Below are positions 1 through 8,041 of a stretch of DNA of 64,000 nucleotides, piece after piece; the stretch's first letter is position 1; each line of letters begins with the position of its first letter. Below the pieces are notes generated by a model. That model was not told where the DNA came from, did no database searches, and saw nothing but the letters and a program-made list of their open reading frames with translations. Position numbers and translations under genes: made by a program. The DNA comes from Nocardioides aurantiacus (lineage in GTDB: Bacteria > Actinomycetota > Actinomycetes > Propionibacteriales > Nocardioidaceae): NCBI RefSeq assembly GCF_003752505.1, contig NZ_RKHO01000001.1, positions 1,116,001 through 1,180,000 of the forward strand, read 5' to 3'.

Positions 1-591
1 ACGGTCGTCGACGCCTCGGACCCGGCCTTCGGGCACCCGTCGAAGCCGGTCGGCGCCGTCCTGGGTGAGGTCGAGGCGCGGGACCAGGCCCGCGCGCACG
101 GGTGGTCGGTGGCGCGGGACGGTGGGGGCTGGCGCCGGGTCGTCGCCTCCCCGCTGCCGCAGCGTGTCGTGGAGCTCGAGATCGCCGAGCACCTCCTGGG
201 CCAGGGGGTGACGGTGGTGCTCGCCGGAGGCGCCGGGGTGCCCGTGGTGGAGGGCCCCCGCGGCCTGGAGGGCGTCGACGCCGTCGTCGACAAGGACTTC
301 ACCGCCGCCCTCGTGGCCGAGCGGCTCGGGGCCGATGCCCTCGTGATGCTCACCGACGTGGAGGCGGTGATGTCCGGCTTCGGCACGCCCGGTCGACGTC
401 CGCTGGGCGCGGTGACCACGGCCGACCTGGCGCGTGAGGACTTCCCGGCGGGATCGATGGGCCCCAAGGTGGCGGCCGCCTGCCAGTTCGTCGACCGCAC
501 CGGTGGCCGGGCCGCCATCGGCTCGCTGGAGACCGCGGCCGAGGTCGTCGCGGGCACCGCCGGCACCCAGGTGACCGCCTCGCGGACCTGA
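1..591 (+). CDS. arcC: Carbamate kinase, C-terminal part (5' end outside window)
   Basis: Carbamate kinase interconverts carbamoyl phosphate plus ADP with carbamate plus ATP, normally as the last step of arginine deiminase catabolism in the cytoplasm. The frame is open from the first base, so the gene begins upstream; 196 residues remain of a family usually near 310. Family blocks are visible in order: HPSKPVG near residue 13, VVASPLPQ, LAGGAGVPVVE, the GVDAVVDKDFTAAL block, LTDVEAV, and the C-terminal FPAGSMGPKVAAA motif that closes the active site. Partners arcA and arcB would be expected upstream but cannot be seen. The next gene, a stress protein, lies 138 bp downstream on the same strand. 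Identification is firm. Confidence 0.93.
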   Translation, partial: TVVDASDPAFGHPSKPVGAVLGEVEARDQARAHGWSVARDGGGWRRVVASPLPQRVVELEIAEHLLGQGVTVVLAGGAGVPVVEGPRGLEGVDAVVDKDFTAALVAERLGADALVMLTDVEAVMSGFGTPGRRPLGAVTTADLAREDFPAGSMGPKVAAACQFVDRTGGRAAIGSLETAAEVVAGTAGTQVTASRT

Positions 592-729
592 TGGACCTGG
601 TCGCCGTGGGTCGCGGGAGCGCGGGACGACCGGGGGTCCCGGGACCCGGGGGCGCCGGGACCAAGGACCCACGTCCGGGCGCCCCGGGTGCCCTGCCCCG
701 GAGGCGTGGTGCTCGTCCACGGTGGGGGC

Positions 730-1692
730 ATGAGCCACGAGACGGACCAGACGACCAGCACCCCCGGGACCATCTGGGTCGGCGTCGACGGGAGCAGCGG
801 CAGCCACGCCGCGGTGCGGTACGCCGCGCACGCGGCCCAGGCGCTCGACCTCGGCGTCCACCTGCTGCACGTGATCCCGATCGACATGGCGATGTCGCCG
901 ATGTTCCCGCTGGTGCCCGAGGACATGGAGCCCGTGGCCCACCGGCTGCTCGCGGAGGCGTCGCAGCGGGCCGCCGAGATCGTCCCGGCCGACCGGGTCA
1001 CCTCCTCCCTGCACCACGGGCAGCGGACCCGGAGCCTCGTCGAGGCCTCCGGACGGGCCCGCCTCCTGGTCCTCGGTCGCGCTCGGAGGTCGACGGTCGA
1101 GCGGCTGCTGACCGGGTCGGTCGCCACGGGCGTCGCCGCCCGCTCGGACGGCTGTGTCGTCGTGGTGCCCGCCGACTGGCAGGCGCCCGACGAGCAGCTC
1201 CACGTCGTGGTGGGCGTCAAGGACCCCGAGCACTGCGCCGACCTCGCGCTGCGCGCCGTACGGCTGGCGGCCGACCGTGGTGGCCGGGTGACCTTCGTCC
1301 ACGTGTGGGACCTGCCCTGGCAGTACGACGACCAGTCCTCCTCGCTCGACCGGGAGTGGACCGAGCGTGCCCGCGCCGCCGTCGACGCCGGGCTCCAGGA
1401 GGTGCTGGCGCTGCACCGCGACGTCCCGGTGCAGCTCCGCGTCCTGCGGGGCCAGGCCGCACGCGTGCTCCAGGACCAGGCCGCCACCGCCGACCTGCTC
1501 CTGCTCGCGCGCCGCGGTCACCTCCTCCCGCGCGGCCACCTCGGCGGCACGGCGCGCGCGCTGCTGCGCGAGGGCACGTGCCCGGTCGAGGTGGTGCCGC
1601 CCGCCGACGCGTCCTCGGACGGGGGCGATCTCGTCGTCGAGGAGGGCGGCCAGGAGACCGCGCCGGGCCGCGGCGCGCCGCTGCCGGTCTGA
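730..1692 (+). CDS. Universal stress protein, tandem UspA domains
   Basis: A 320-residue cytoplasmic protein made of two UspA folds in tandem (about residues 12-145 and 155-295). The first begins IWVGVDGSSGSHAAV, the classical first strand and loop, and each repeat ends in an ATP-loop-like segment (GSVATGVAARSDGCVVVVP; GGTARALLREGTCPVEVVP). Tandem Usp proteins are common in actinobacteria and are usually induced in hypoxia, stationary phase or redox stress; ATP binding is likely but not proven here. The start is placed at ATG 730 because GGTGGGGGC lies directly before it and homology begins about 13 residues later; a longer frame reaches 688. It follows carbamate kinase, a pairing that fits low-oxygen energy metabolism (inference). 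Confidence 0.88.
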   Translation: MSHETDQTTSTPGTIWVGVDGSSGSHAAVRYAAHAAQALDLGVHLLHVIPIDMAMSPMFPLVPEDMEPVAHRLLAEASQRAAEIVPADRVTSSLHHGQRTRSLVEASGRARLLVLGRARRSTVERLLTGSVATGVAARSDGCVVVVPADWQAPDEQLHVVVGVKDPEHCADLALRAVRLAADRGGRVTFVHVWDLPWQYDDQSSSLDREWTERARAAVDAGLQEVLALHRDVPVQLRVLRGQAARVLQDQAATADLLLLARRGHLLPRGHLGGTARALLREGTCPVEVVPPADASSDGGDLVVEEGGQETAPGRGAPLPV

Positions 1693-1786
1693 TCGTGTGC
1701 GCCGGCCCTGGACACCGGTCCGTCCGCGGTGGAGGCTGGGGGAGCCCCGGGCCCGCCCGACCACCCGGTGGTCGGAGGCCCGCGTC

Positions 1787-2251
1787 ATGCCCGAGAGCGA
1801 CGTCTTCCCGCACCCGGGCGCGGGACGGGCGCCCGGCGAGGGATGGACGCAGTCGACCCCGGGGTTCGGGCGCTGGCTGCACGACTTCACCGACGGCACC
1901 TGGTCGTGGTCGGAGGAGATGATCGCGATGTACGACGCGGGGCTCAGCAACCCCGGCGACGTCGAGGCGGTCTTCGCGCGGCTCCACCCCGACGACGCCG
2001 ACCGCGTCCGCACCAGCCTGGAGCGGGCGATGCGCACCGGGGCCCCGCTGAACGGCCAGTACCGCTTCCGCACCGACACCCGTGGCGAGCGGGTCTTCGC
2101 CTTCTTCGGCGACCCCGTCCGGATCGGGCGCGACATGGTGGTGGCGCTGCGCGGCTACACCATCGACGTCACCGACCACGTCCAGGCCGTCGCGCGGGGG
2201 ATGGCGACCGAGATGGTCGAGGAGCTGCTGGGCGAGCGGTCGAGCGGCTGA
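1787..2251 (+). CDS. PAS-fold protein, small
   Basis: A 154-residue soluble protein with one PAS-like domain (about residues 25-130). Visible signs are the aromatic TDGTWSWSEEMIAMYDAG helix, the RLHPDDADRVRTSLERAM segment typical of PAS_3 folds, the QYRFRTDTRGERVFAFFGDPV strand pair and the closing GYTIDVTDHVQA that usually joins PAS to an output domain. No kinase, GGDEF or HTH domain follows, so it is a free-standing sensor or a fragment of a signalling protein. Actinobacterial relatives of this form are often fused to ANTAR domains; the C-terminal 20 residues here are too short for that. The start is at ATG 1787; the open frame continues upstream but without PAS similarity. The ligand is unknown. 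Confidence 0.72.
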   Translation: MPESDVFPHPGAGRAPGEGWTQSTPGFGRWLHDFTDGTWSWSEEMIAMYDAGLSNPGDVEAVFARLHPDDADRVRTSLERAMRTGAPLNGQYRFRTDTRGERVFAFFGDPVRIGRDMVVALRGYTIDVTDHVQAVARGMATEMVEELLGERSSG

Positions 2252-2261
2252 GGACCGGCGC

Positions 2262-2672
2262 TCAGCGCTTGCGCCACTCGATGGCCGGGCAGGTGTCCAT
2301 CACCATCGCGAGTCCCGCGGCCGTCGTACGACCGAAGGCGGCCTCGTCGACCACCCCGAGCTGGAACCAGACGCCCCTGGCGCCGACCTGCACGGCCTCG
2401 TCGGCGAACTGCCCGGCCGCCTCGGAGCGGCGGAAGACGTCGACGACGTCGACGGGGAACGGGATCTCCGCCAGCGTGGCGTAGCCCTGCTCACCGAGCA
2501 CCGTCGGCGCGTCGGGGTGGACCGGCACGATCCGCTTGCCGTGCTGCTGCAGCAGCGAGGCGATGGAGTACGCCGTCCGGCTGGTGTCGCCCGACAGGCC
2601 CACCACCGCCCACGTCTCGCACTCGTCGAGCATCAGGTCGACGGCCGCCGGGTCCTGCCAGTTCGTAGCCAT
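2262..2672 (-). CDS. CoA-binding domain protein (YccU type)
   Basis: A 136-residue Rossmann-fold protein of the CoA_binding_2 family. Visible motifs are WAVVGLSGDTSRTAYSIA near residue 21, the glycine loop for nucleotide, IVPVHPDA, the VDVVDVFRRSEAAGQFADEAVQVGARGVWFQLG core and the closing C-P-A-I-E-W. Proteins of this family bind coenzyme A or act as its carriers; a specific reaction has not been assigned. The gene is divergent from the gene at 2696 with only 23 bp between the two ATGs, and this gap is a palindromic promoter. Six bases separate the TAGGCT -10 element from the ATG, so the mRNA is probably leaderless. Confidence 0.85.
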   Translation of the reverse strand: MATNWQDPAAVDLMLDECETWAVVGLSGDTSRTAYSIASLLQQHGKRIVPVHPDAPTVLGEQGYATLAEIPFPVDVVDVFRRSEAAGQFADEAVQVGARGVWFQLGVVDEAAFGRTTAAGLAMVMDTCPAIEWRKR

Positions 2673-2676
2673 ATCC

Positions 2677-2690
2677 CGAGCCTAGGCTCG
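2677..2690. promoter_or_regulatory. Symmetric bidirectional -10 promoter
   Basis: The 14-base perfect palindrome CGAGCCTAGGCTCG fills the centre of the 23-bp gap between two divergent ATGs (2672 minus, 2696 plus). It presents TAGGCT on both strands, which fits the TANNNT form of actinobacterial -10 elements. The ATGs follow after 7 bases (plus) and 6 bases (minus), the distance expected for a transcript that starts at the ATG itself. No Shine-Dalgarno sequence fits in the gap. Confidence 0.6.
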
Positions 2691-2695
2691 CGCCC

Positions 2696-3109
2696 ATGGC
2701 GACCGACGGGGTTCCCTCCATCCCTGGGCGCATCCGCGCCGGGCAGGTCACGCCGGCCCCCGACGGCCCCCACGTCGAGCAGGTCGGCTGGGGCGTGGCC
2801 CGCCAGGTGGCGCGGCTGCTGGCCGAGCGGGTCGACGACCCGCTGCTCGCGCGGCTGCCCGAGCTGGCCGAGGCGCCCGGGCACGTCGTGCACGTGCTCT
2901 TCGAGCGGCGTACGGCGACCGCGGCCGCGCTCGTCGAGCTGGTCGGTGACACGGCCCACTACCGCGGCGACGTCGTGCTCCCCGAGGCCGTGCCGCAGGC
3001 GCGGCTGGCGCTCCTCGTCCGGGCGTCGTACGACGCGGCGGCCGCCGGCGCGACCTGGCTGGCCGTGACGCACCCGCCCGGCGACCTCCGCGCGCTGGGG
3101 CTGGCCTGA
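2696..3109 (+). CDS. Protein of unknown function, 137 residues
   Basis: A soluble protein whose family I do not recognise. It has no signal peptide, membrane segment or cysteine. The N-terminal 25 residues are Pro/Gly-rich, followed by an alanine- and leucine-rich helical part and a mixed C-terminal part ending in TWLAVTHPPGDLRALGLA. Codon use (strong G/C third position) and its own promoter argue that it is real. It shares the palindromic -10 element with the CoA-binding gene on the other strand, and the ATG lies 7 bases after TAGGCT, so the mRNA is probably leaderless. The shared promoter makes co-expression with the CoA-binding protein likely; no function is proposed. Confidence 0.7.
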   Translation: MATDGVPSIPGRIRAGQVTPAPDGPHVEQVGWGVARQVARLLAERVDDPLLARLPELAEAPGHVVHVLFERRTATAAALVELVGDTAHYRGDVVLPEAVPQARLALLVRASYDAAAAGATWLAVTHPPGDLRALGLA

Positions 3110-3138
3110 CCGCCGCGGGCCGTCGCGCTAACGATCGC

Positions 3139-3144
3139 TAACAT
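3139..3144 (+). promoter_or_regulatory. -10 element of the acyl-CoA dehydrogenase gene
   Basis: TAACAT lies 7 bases before the ATG at 3152, which places the predicted transcript start at or next to the start codon. It sits in a direct repeat, CGCTAACGAT then CGCTAACATC (3126-3145), that could also be an operator. No Shine-Dalgarno sequence precedes the ATG. Confidence 0.5.
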
Positions 3145-3151
3145 CGGACCC

Positions 3152-4333
3152 ATGACCTCTGACGCCGGCTACCCGATGTACGCGCTCTCCGAGGAGCACC
3201 AGGCGATCCGCGAGGCGGTCCGCGCCGTCGCCGACGCCAAGATCGCGCCGTTCGCCGCGGCTGTCGACGAGGAGGCCCGCTACCCCCACGAGGCCGCCGC
3301 CGCGCTGCTCGCGGCCGACTTCCACGCCCCGCACGTGCCCGAGGAGTACGGCGGCGCCGGCGCCGACGCGCTCGCCACCGTGATCGTGATCGAGGAGGTG
3401 GCCCGCGCCTGCGCGAGCTCCTCGCTGATCCCCGCGGTCAACAAGCTCGGCTCGCTGCCCGTCCAGATCAGCGGCTCCGAGGAGCTGAAGAAGCACTACC
3501 TGTCCAAGCTGGCCGCGGGGGAGGGCGGGTTCTCCTACTGCCTCTCCGAGCCCGACGCCGGGTCGGACGCCGGCGGCATGAAGTGCACCGCCAAGCAGGA
3601 CGGCGACGGCTGGGTGCTCAACGGCACCAAGCGCTGGATCACCAACGCCGGCGAGTCAGAGTTCTACACCGTCATGGCCGTCACCGACCCCGACAAGCGC
3701 ACCCGCGGCGGGATCTCGGCGTTCGTGGTCGAGAAGTCCGACGAGGGCGTGTCGTTCGGCGCCCCGGAGAAGAAGCTCGGCATCAAGGGCTCCCCGACGC
3801 GCGAGGTCTACCTCGACAACGTCCACATCCCGGGGAGTCGCATCATCGGCGAGGTCGGCAGCGGCTTCGCGACCGCGATGAAGACCCTCGACCACACCCG
3901 CGTCACCATCGCCGCTCAGGCCGTCGGCATCGCCCAGGGCGCGCTCGACTACGCCCTGTCCTACGCCCAGGAGCGTCAGCAGTTCGGCAAGCCGATCGCC
4001 GACTTCCAGGGCCTGCAGTTCCTGCTCGCCGACATGGGCATCAAGGTCGAGGCCGCCCGCCAGATCACCTACGCCGCCGCCGGTCGCTCCGAGCGCGGGG
4101 ATGCGGACCTCACCTTCTTCGGTGCCGCCTCCAAGACCTTTGCCTCCGACACCGCGATGCAGGTCACCACAGACGCGGTGCAGGTGCTCGGTGGCTACGG
4201 CTTCACCCGCGACTACCCGGTCGAGCGGATGATGCGCGACGCCAAGATCACCCAGATCTACGAGGGCACCAACCAGGTGCAGCGGATCGTCGCCGCCCGC
4301 CAGCTGCTCGCCGGGATCCAGTCGCAGCTCTGA
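3152..4333 (+). CDS. Acyl-CoA dehydrogenase
   Basis: A 393-residue FAD flavoenzyme that introduces an alpha-beta double bond in acyl-CoA esters and passes electrons to ETF. Length and domain order are standard: N-terminal helical domain (about 10-120), middle beta domain (125-225) with YCLSEPDAGSDAGGMKC and WITNAGESEFYTV, and C-terminal helical domain (235-390) with RQQFGKPIADFQGLQFLLADM and VQVLGGYGFTRDYPVERMMRD. The catalytic base is the Glu of the YEGTNQVQR motif, residue 371, the position used by short- and medium-chain enzymes. No partner genes for beta-oxidation adjoin, so the substrate is open; a short or branched-chain acyl-CoA is likely. The promoter suggests a leaderless mRNA. Confidence 0.94.
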   Translation: MTSDAGYPMYALSEEHQAIREAVRAVADAKIAPFAAAVDEEARYPHEAAAALLAADFHAPHVPEEYGGAGADALATVIVIEEVARACASSSLIPAVNKLGSLPVQISGSEELKKHYLSKLAAGEGGFSYCLSEPDAGSDAGGMKCTAKQDGDGWVLNGTKRWITNAGESEFYTVMAVTDPDKRTRGGISAFVVEKSDEGVSFGAPEKKLGIKGSPTREVYLDNVHIPGSRIIGEVGSGFATAMKTLDHTRVTIAAQAVGIAQGALDYALSYAQERQQFGKPIADFQGLQFLLADMGIKVEAARQITYAAAGRSERGDADLTFFGAASKTFASDTAMQVTTDAVQVLGGYGFTRDYPVERMMRDAKITQIYEGTNQVQRIVAARQLLAGIQSQL

Positions 4334-4618
4334 GCTGAGGGTCCGCAGGCTCCTCTGACTGGCCGAGGCCATCGGTGCCGGCCGCTCATGCCGCGGCTGT
4401 GGCCTTCCGTTCGGCTGTACGCGGCACTCAGGCGCACCGGACCGCACGCTGGGCTGTGATGGGGGGCCCAGCTACCCGGGCGGTAGCTGGTGCGGCGCCG
4501 TCCGGGCGGCACCGCACCGCCTGAGTCGGTGTAGTTCACTGCACGTTCTCCGGGTCGCCGCCGCTCCGGCCCGCCCGGCCCACCACGCGAGGCCCCGGCG
4601 ACCCGCCCGCAGCGTCAA
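4334..4618. other. Convergent intergenic region with two hairpins
   Basis: This gap separates two convergent genes and contains no credible coding frame. It holds two neighbouring inverted repeats. The first is CCAGCTACC, five bases, GGTAGCTGG (4468-4490), a perfect 9-bp stem. The second is GTGCGGCGCC with GGCACCGCAC (4490-4517), 9 of 10 paired. They may serve as a two-way transcription stop, but no T-run follows either stem. Confidence 0.4.
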
Positions 4619-5194
4619 TCAGGTCAGTTCGGCCGTGACGGCGTCGCAGAACTCTCCGGACTCATTGCCGTGGAAGTCACCGGTGACTTCTTCGATGAGC
4701 TGCGAGCCAGGCGCCTTGTCGCCCAGCGTGTCCTGGATGTTGGTGGCCTTGTAGACACCGTTGCTGGTGACCAGCTGGCCGCCGTCCGCGGCGTGCAGCC
4801 GGAACGTTCCCGCGTCGACGGTCGTGAACTGGTAGATCGTCGGTCGTGCCGGGTCGAGCAGCGTCGCTGTGGTCTCGACGAAGGTACCGCTGCCGCGCGT
4901 GGTGACGGAGGGTCCGTCGGGGTCCGAGGCGAGCGTGATCTCCTCTGTGAAGCGGTACCGGTCGTGCACCAGGAACGCCTCCTGCGATCCGGGTGCCGGC
5001 TTGATGAACGACATCCCGCTGTACGACACCTCGGAGTGCAGGTTCAGCCCGCAGTCGGTGGTGTCGAAGCTGTCGGTGCCGACGTAGTGGTCGACCGGGT
5101 CGACCGGTGGAGCGGCGTGCGCGATGCCTGGCGCGGCGCCTACCAACAAGACGGCCGTACATCCTGCTGCTGCGACCGCCTGTGATCGTCTCAT
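4619..5194 (-). CDS. Secreted protein of unknown function
   Basis: A 191-residue exported protein. A Sec signal peptide is clear: MRRSQ, a hydrophobic run of about 16 residues, then the AHA-A cleavage site near residue 28. The mature part is mostly beta-type sequence with a cysteine near its start (TTDCGLNL) and one near its end (GEFCDAV) that could form a disulfide. Its composition (SYSGMSF, RFTEEITL, VTTRGSGTFVET) resembles small secreted beta-barrel proteins of actinobacteria, but I do not recognise the family. The ATG is preceded by GAAGGAAACGACG, a good ribosome site. It marks the start of a stretch with looser codon bias than its surroundings. Confidence 0.75.
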   Translation of the reverse strand: MRRSQAVAAAGCTAVLLVGAAPGIAHAAPPVDPVDHYVGTDSFDTTDCGLNLHSEVSYSGMSFIKPAPGSQEAFLVHDRYRFTEEITLASDPDGPSVTTRGSGTFVETTATLLDPARPTIYQFTTVDAGTFRLHAADGGQLVTSNGVYKATNIQDTLGDKAPGSQLIEEVTGDFHGNESGEFCDAVTAELT

Positions 5195-5408
5195 CGTCGT
5201 TTCCTTCGTCTGGTCGTGTTGTCACACCACGCCCGTCTCCGTGCTGCGTCAAGGCGCTCCTCGGGGTGGTCTAGGTCGACCGGTGAGGTTTCCGCGGTCT
5301 GACCCTCCGCAGTTGGGTGCTCCGGACGTGGGCCGGGTGGCCCGTCGAGGACCAGCAGTGCGGTCGCGGACTGGCTCTGCCTCCTGAGGTGAGACGGCCC
5401 GGTGTCGC

Positions 5409-5900
5409 TCACCACAGGCGTAGTAGCACCCGGCCGACGATCGCCTCCTGCGGAACTGGGCCGAACTGTCGTGAGTCCCGTGATCCCGCGCGGGCGTCGC
5501 CCAGGACCCAGACGGTGTGGCGTGGCACGTGGACGGGGCCGAAGTGGGTGCCGTCGACCCGCGAGTGGTCGACGAACGACTCCACGACCGGTCGGTTCCG
5601 GACCACGAGCACGCCGTCGCGGATGCCGACGCTCTCCCCGCCCAGCGCCACGACGCGCTTGACCATCAGCTCCCCCGATCCCGGGGCCCGAAGCACGACC
5701 ACGTCGCCCTTGCGGGGCCGGTGGGACCGCACCCCGACCTTGACGACCAGCACCTCGTCCCCCGCCGAATAGGTCGGCGACATGGAATCGGATGCGACCT
5801 TCATCGGCTCGGCCAGCGTGGGGCTTCCCACCAGCACGAGTGCGACCAGGACCAGGAGCGGACTCGGACGTGCTCGTGATCTCGACTCCGTCTCTGGCAC
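5409..5900 (-). CDS. lepB: Signal peptidase I (S26A)
   Basis: A 163-residue membrane serine protease that cleaves Sec and Tat signal peptides outside the membrane. One N-terminal membrane segment (about residues 13-30) is followed by the catalytic Ser39 in SDSMSPTYSAGD, the general base Lys81 in MVKRVVALGGE, and the late box LGDARAGSRDSRQFGPVP, in which the usual GDN is GDA. It is shorter than housekeeping LepB proteins. The gene is third in an operon after the multicopper oxidase and a His-rich membrane protein; the GTG start lies 3 bases past the previous stop. A dedicated role in processing neighbouring exported proteins is inferred. Confidence 0.88.
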   Translation of the reverse strand: MPETESRSRARPSPLLVLVALVLVGSPTLAEPMKVASDSMSPTYSAGDEVLVVKVGVRSHRPRKGDVVVLRAPGSGELMVKRVVALGGESVGIRDGVLVVRNRPVVESFVDHSRVDGTHFGPVHVPRHTVWVLGDARAGSRDSRQFGPVPQEAIVGRVLLRLW

Positions 5901-5903
5901 GAC

Positions 5904-6488
5904 TCACCCGAGCAGCCCGGCGGCCCGTGCACCCAACGCGAGGACGCCGGTGCCCAGCAGCACGTTCAGCACCACTTGGCGCCGAGGACCGTTCAAGAGT
6001 CCGACGAGCATCGCGATGAGAACCAGTTCGGCGCCCAGGCAGATGAGGGCGAGCGGACCGACCGGCTCGATGCCGCTGGTGGGGTAGACCGGTGTCCCGT
6101 CCCCGACCGCCCCTGCCACGGGTAGGTGTTCGCCCGCGTGGGCTGCGTGGTCGTGCACGGGCAGGAAGGGCAGACCCACCGTGCTGCTCACGACGTACAG
6201 GACGACGACGGCGAGCGTCCCCGCTACGGCAGCCACGAGGACACGGGGGTCGGGGATCTGCCGCAGCACAAGTGCCAGGGAGAACTGGCCAACGGCCACG
6301 ACGACGAAGAAGGCCCCGGCGTACACAGACTCGGCCATGTGCTCGGGGACGACCAGCGCGTGGATGGCACCCGCGATGATCGCGCAACCTGCGGCTACGA
6401 GGCGGTATCGTTCGTCGGCCCCGTCAGCGACGGCGGGCACGCCGACGGTCGTGGGTGCCACGATCAGAGCTCGGTCTCGGGCAGCCAC
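5904..6488 (-). CDS. Multi-pass membrane protein with His-rich loop
   Basis: A 194-residue protein with about five membrane segments (roughly residues 30-45, 52-74, 80-104, 142-162, 168-190). Between segments three and four lies a His-rich extracytoplasmic loop, LPVHDHAAHAGEHLP, and the first segments contain IHALVVPEHMAES, another His/Glu pair in a membrane setting. These could bind copper or another metal; the family has no name I can give. The gene overlaps the end of the multicopper oxidase by 25 bp if GTG 6488 is the start; GTG 6461 would remove the overlap and is equally possible. Context suggests service to the oxidase, for example metal supply or electron transfer. Confidence 0.7.
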   Translation of the reverse strand: MAARDRALIVAPTTVGVPAVADGADERYRLVAAGCAIIAGAIHALVVPEHMAESVYAGAFFVVVAVGQFSLALVLRQIPDPRVLVAAVAGTLAVVVLYVVSSTVGLPFLPVHDHAAHAGEHLPVAGAVGDGTPVYPTSGIEPVGPLALICLGAELVLIAMLVGLLNGPRRQVVLNVLLGTGVLALGARAAGLLG

Positions 6489-8041
6489 GACGCAGGCGTC
6501 CCCATCGGGTCGGACACACCCACGTCCGGGTCGCGGATCTCGAACTGGGCCATCATGTCGTGGTCCTCGTGCACCAGGTTGTGGCAGTGGATCATGTACT
6601 TGCCCCGCCCCTGGTCGAACTTGATGAGCACCCGGACCGACTCGTTCTCGCCCAGGTAGACGACGTCCTTGGCGCCTCGCTCATGGGGCAGTGCGGGCCT
6701 GCCGTTCCGGCTCAGGATCCTGAAGTCGATGAAATGGATGTGTGCGGGGTGGTTCCACCCACCGGAGAGGTTGCGGAGCTCCCAGATCTCGACGTCGTCG
6801 ATCTTGGGCGCCGCCAGGACCTTCGTGAATCGGCTGCGAACCACGTCGTCCCAGGTTGTCCCGTTGATGGTCCACCGGCCGTTGGATCGGCCGAAGTCCA
6901 GCCGCCGGGTGGCGACGGCCGCGCTCTCGGCGAGCGCCATGGTCGGCTGGAGGGGATTGAGGCTGCTGGGTACGTCGTTGTCCGCGTTGTCAAAGCCGTC
7001 GTCGGTCACGTCGAACGCCATGACCTTGTTGGTGTGGGTGAAGCCGATGTTGTTCTTGGGGCTCCCGCTCCGGAGCACGACGCGCTGTCCGGCCCGGTAC
7101 TTCGCGAAGTCGATGACCACCTCGTAGCGCTCGGCGACGCCATGACGGAAGTTCGACACGTACTGCGGCCCGGTCATCAGTCCTGCGTCCGTGGCGATGA
7201 CGGCCATCCGGTCGCCCGTGCTCAACGACCAGTTGTAGGACCGACTGATCGATGCGTTGAGGATGCGGAACCGATACTTGCGGCGGGCAACCCTCATCGC
7301 CGGCCACGGGCGCCCGTTGACCAGGATCACGTCGCCGTAGAAGCCGGATTCGTCGTTGGTGGTGAACAACAGCGAGCCGTCGCTGTTGAGCATCGTGTCC
7401 GAGACGATCAGCGGGACGTCGTACTCGCCGTGGGGGATCGGGAGGCTCCGCTCGAGCGGGTCCGTCATCGTGTACATCCCGGCCAGCCCCATGAAGACGT
7501 TTTCGGCGGTGTGGTGCAGCCCGTGGTCGTGGTACCAGAGCGTTCGGGCCGGCTGGTAGTTCGGGTATCGGTAGTCCTTGTACTGGCCCGGGTTGGTGAT
7601 GTCGCTGGCATACCCGTCGTACTGCGGCAGCGACGCCGATCCGTGCAGGTGCACCGAGGTCCACGGTGCGTACCGGAGAACGGGATGGGCCGGGGGCAGG
7701 TTGTTGACATGGCGCACCATCACCTTGCGGCCCTGAGGCACGACGAAGGTGGGCCCCGGGACCACGCCGTTGTAGCCCCACATCTCAGTCCGCAACCCGG
7801 GCACGATCTCGGCGGACGTGCGCTCCATCGAGACCCGGTAGTAGTCCGTGGTCGCATCCGAGCGGACAGGCCTGATGATCGGCGGCACGGCGAATCCCGT
7901 CGTGAACGGCGCGGGAAGTGCGCTTTCGGCGATGCGCGACGTGAGCACGGACAGGCCGCTGACCGTGCGCTCGACGGGCAGCGCCACGGCGGCGGCCCCC
8001 AGGGCCGACATCTTCAGCCAGTCACGTCGAGTCAGTGTCAT
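6464..8041 (-). CDS. Tat-exported multicopper oxidase (laccase / bilirubin oxidase / CotA type)
   Basis: A 525-residue blue copper oxidase that couples one-electron oxidation of a substrate to reduction of oxygen to water. The N-terminus LTRRDWLKMSALGAAAVAL is a twin-arginine signal, so it is exported folded. All four copper-ligand blocks are present: HLHG (His131, His133), HDHG (His171, His173), HPAHIH near residue 435, and HCHNLVHEDHDM (485-496), which carries the Cys486 of the type 1 and trinuclear sites. The axial position after the last block is Met, giving a medium-potential type 1 copper. Substrates could be phenols, bilirubin-like compounds, Cu(I) or Mn(II). It leads an operon with a His-rich membrane protein and a signal peptidase, and is divergent from a SARP activator. 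Confidence 0.92.
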   Translation of the reverse strand: MTLTRRDWLKMSALGAAAVALPVERTVSGLSVLTSRIAESALPAPFTTGFAVPPIIRPVRSDATTDYYRVSMERTSAEIVPGLRTEMWGYNGVVPGPTFVVPQGRKVMVRHVNNLPPAHPVLRYAPWTSVHLHGSASLPQYDGYASDITNPGQYKDYRYPNYQPARTLWYHDHGLHHTAENVFMGLAGMYTMTDPLERSLPIPHGEYDVPLIVSDTMLNSDGSLLFTTNDESGFYGDVILVNGRPWPAMRVARRKYRFRILNASISRSYNWSLSTGDRMAVIATDAGLMTGPQYVSNFRHGVAERYEVVIDFAKYRAGQRVVLRSGSPKNNIGFTHTNKVMAFDVTDDGFDNADNDVPSSLNPLQPTMALAESAAVATRRLDFGRSNGRWTINGTTWDDVVRSRFTKVLAAPKIDDVEIWELRNLSGGWNHPAHIHFIDFRILSRNGRPALPHERGAKDVVYLGENESVRVLIKFDQGRGKYMIHCHNLVHEDHDMMAQFEIRDPDVGVSDPMGTPASWLPETEL

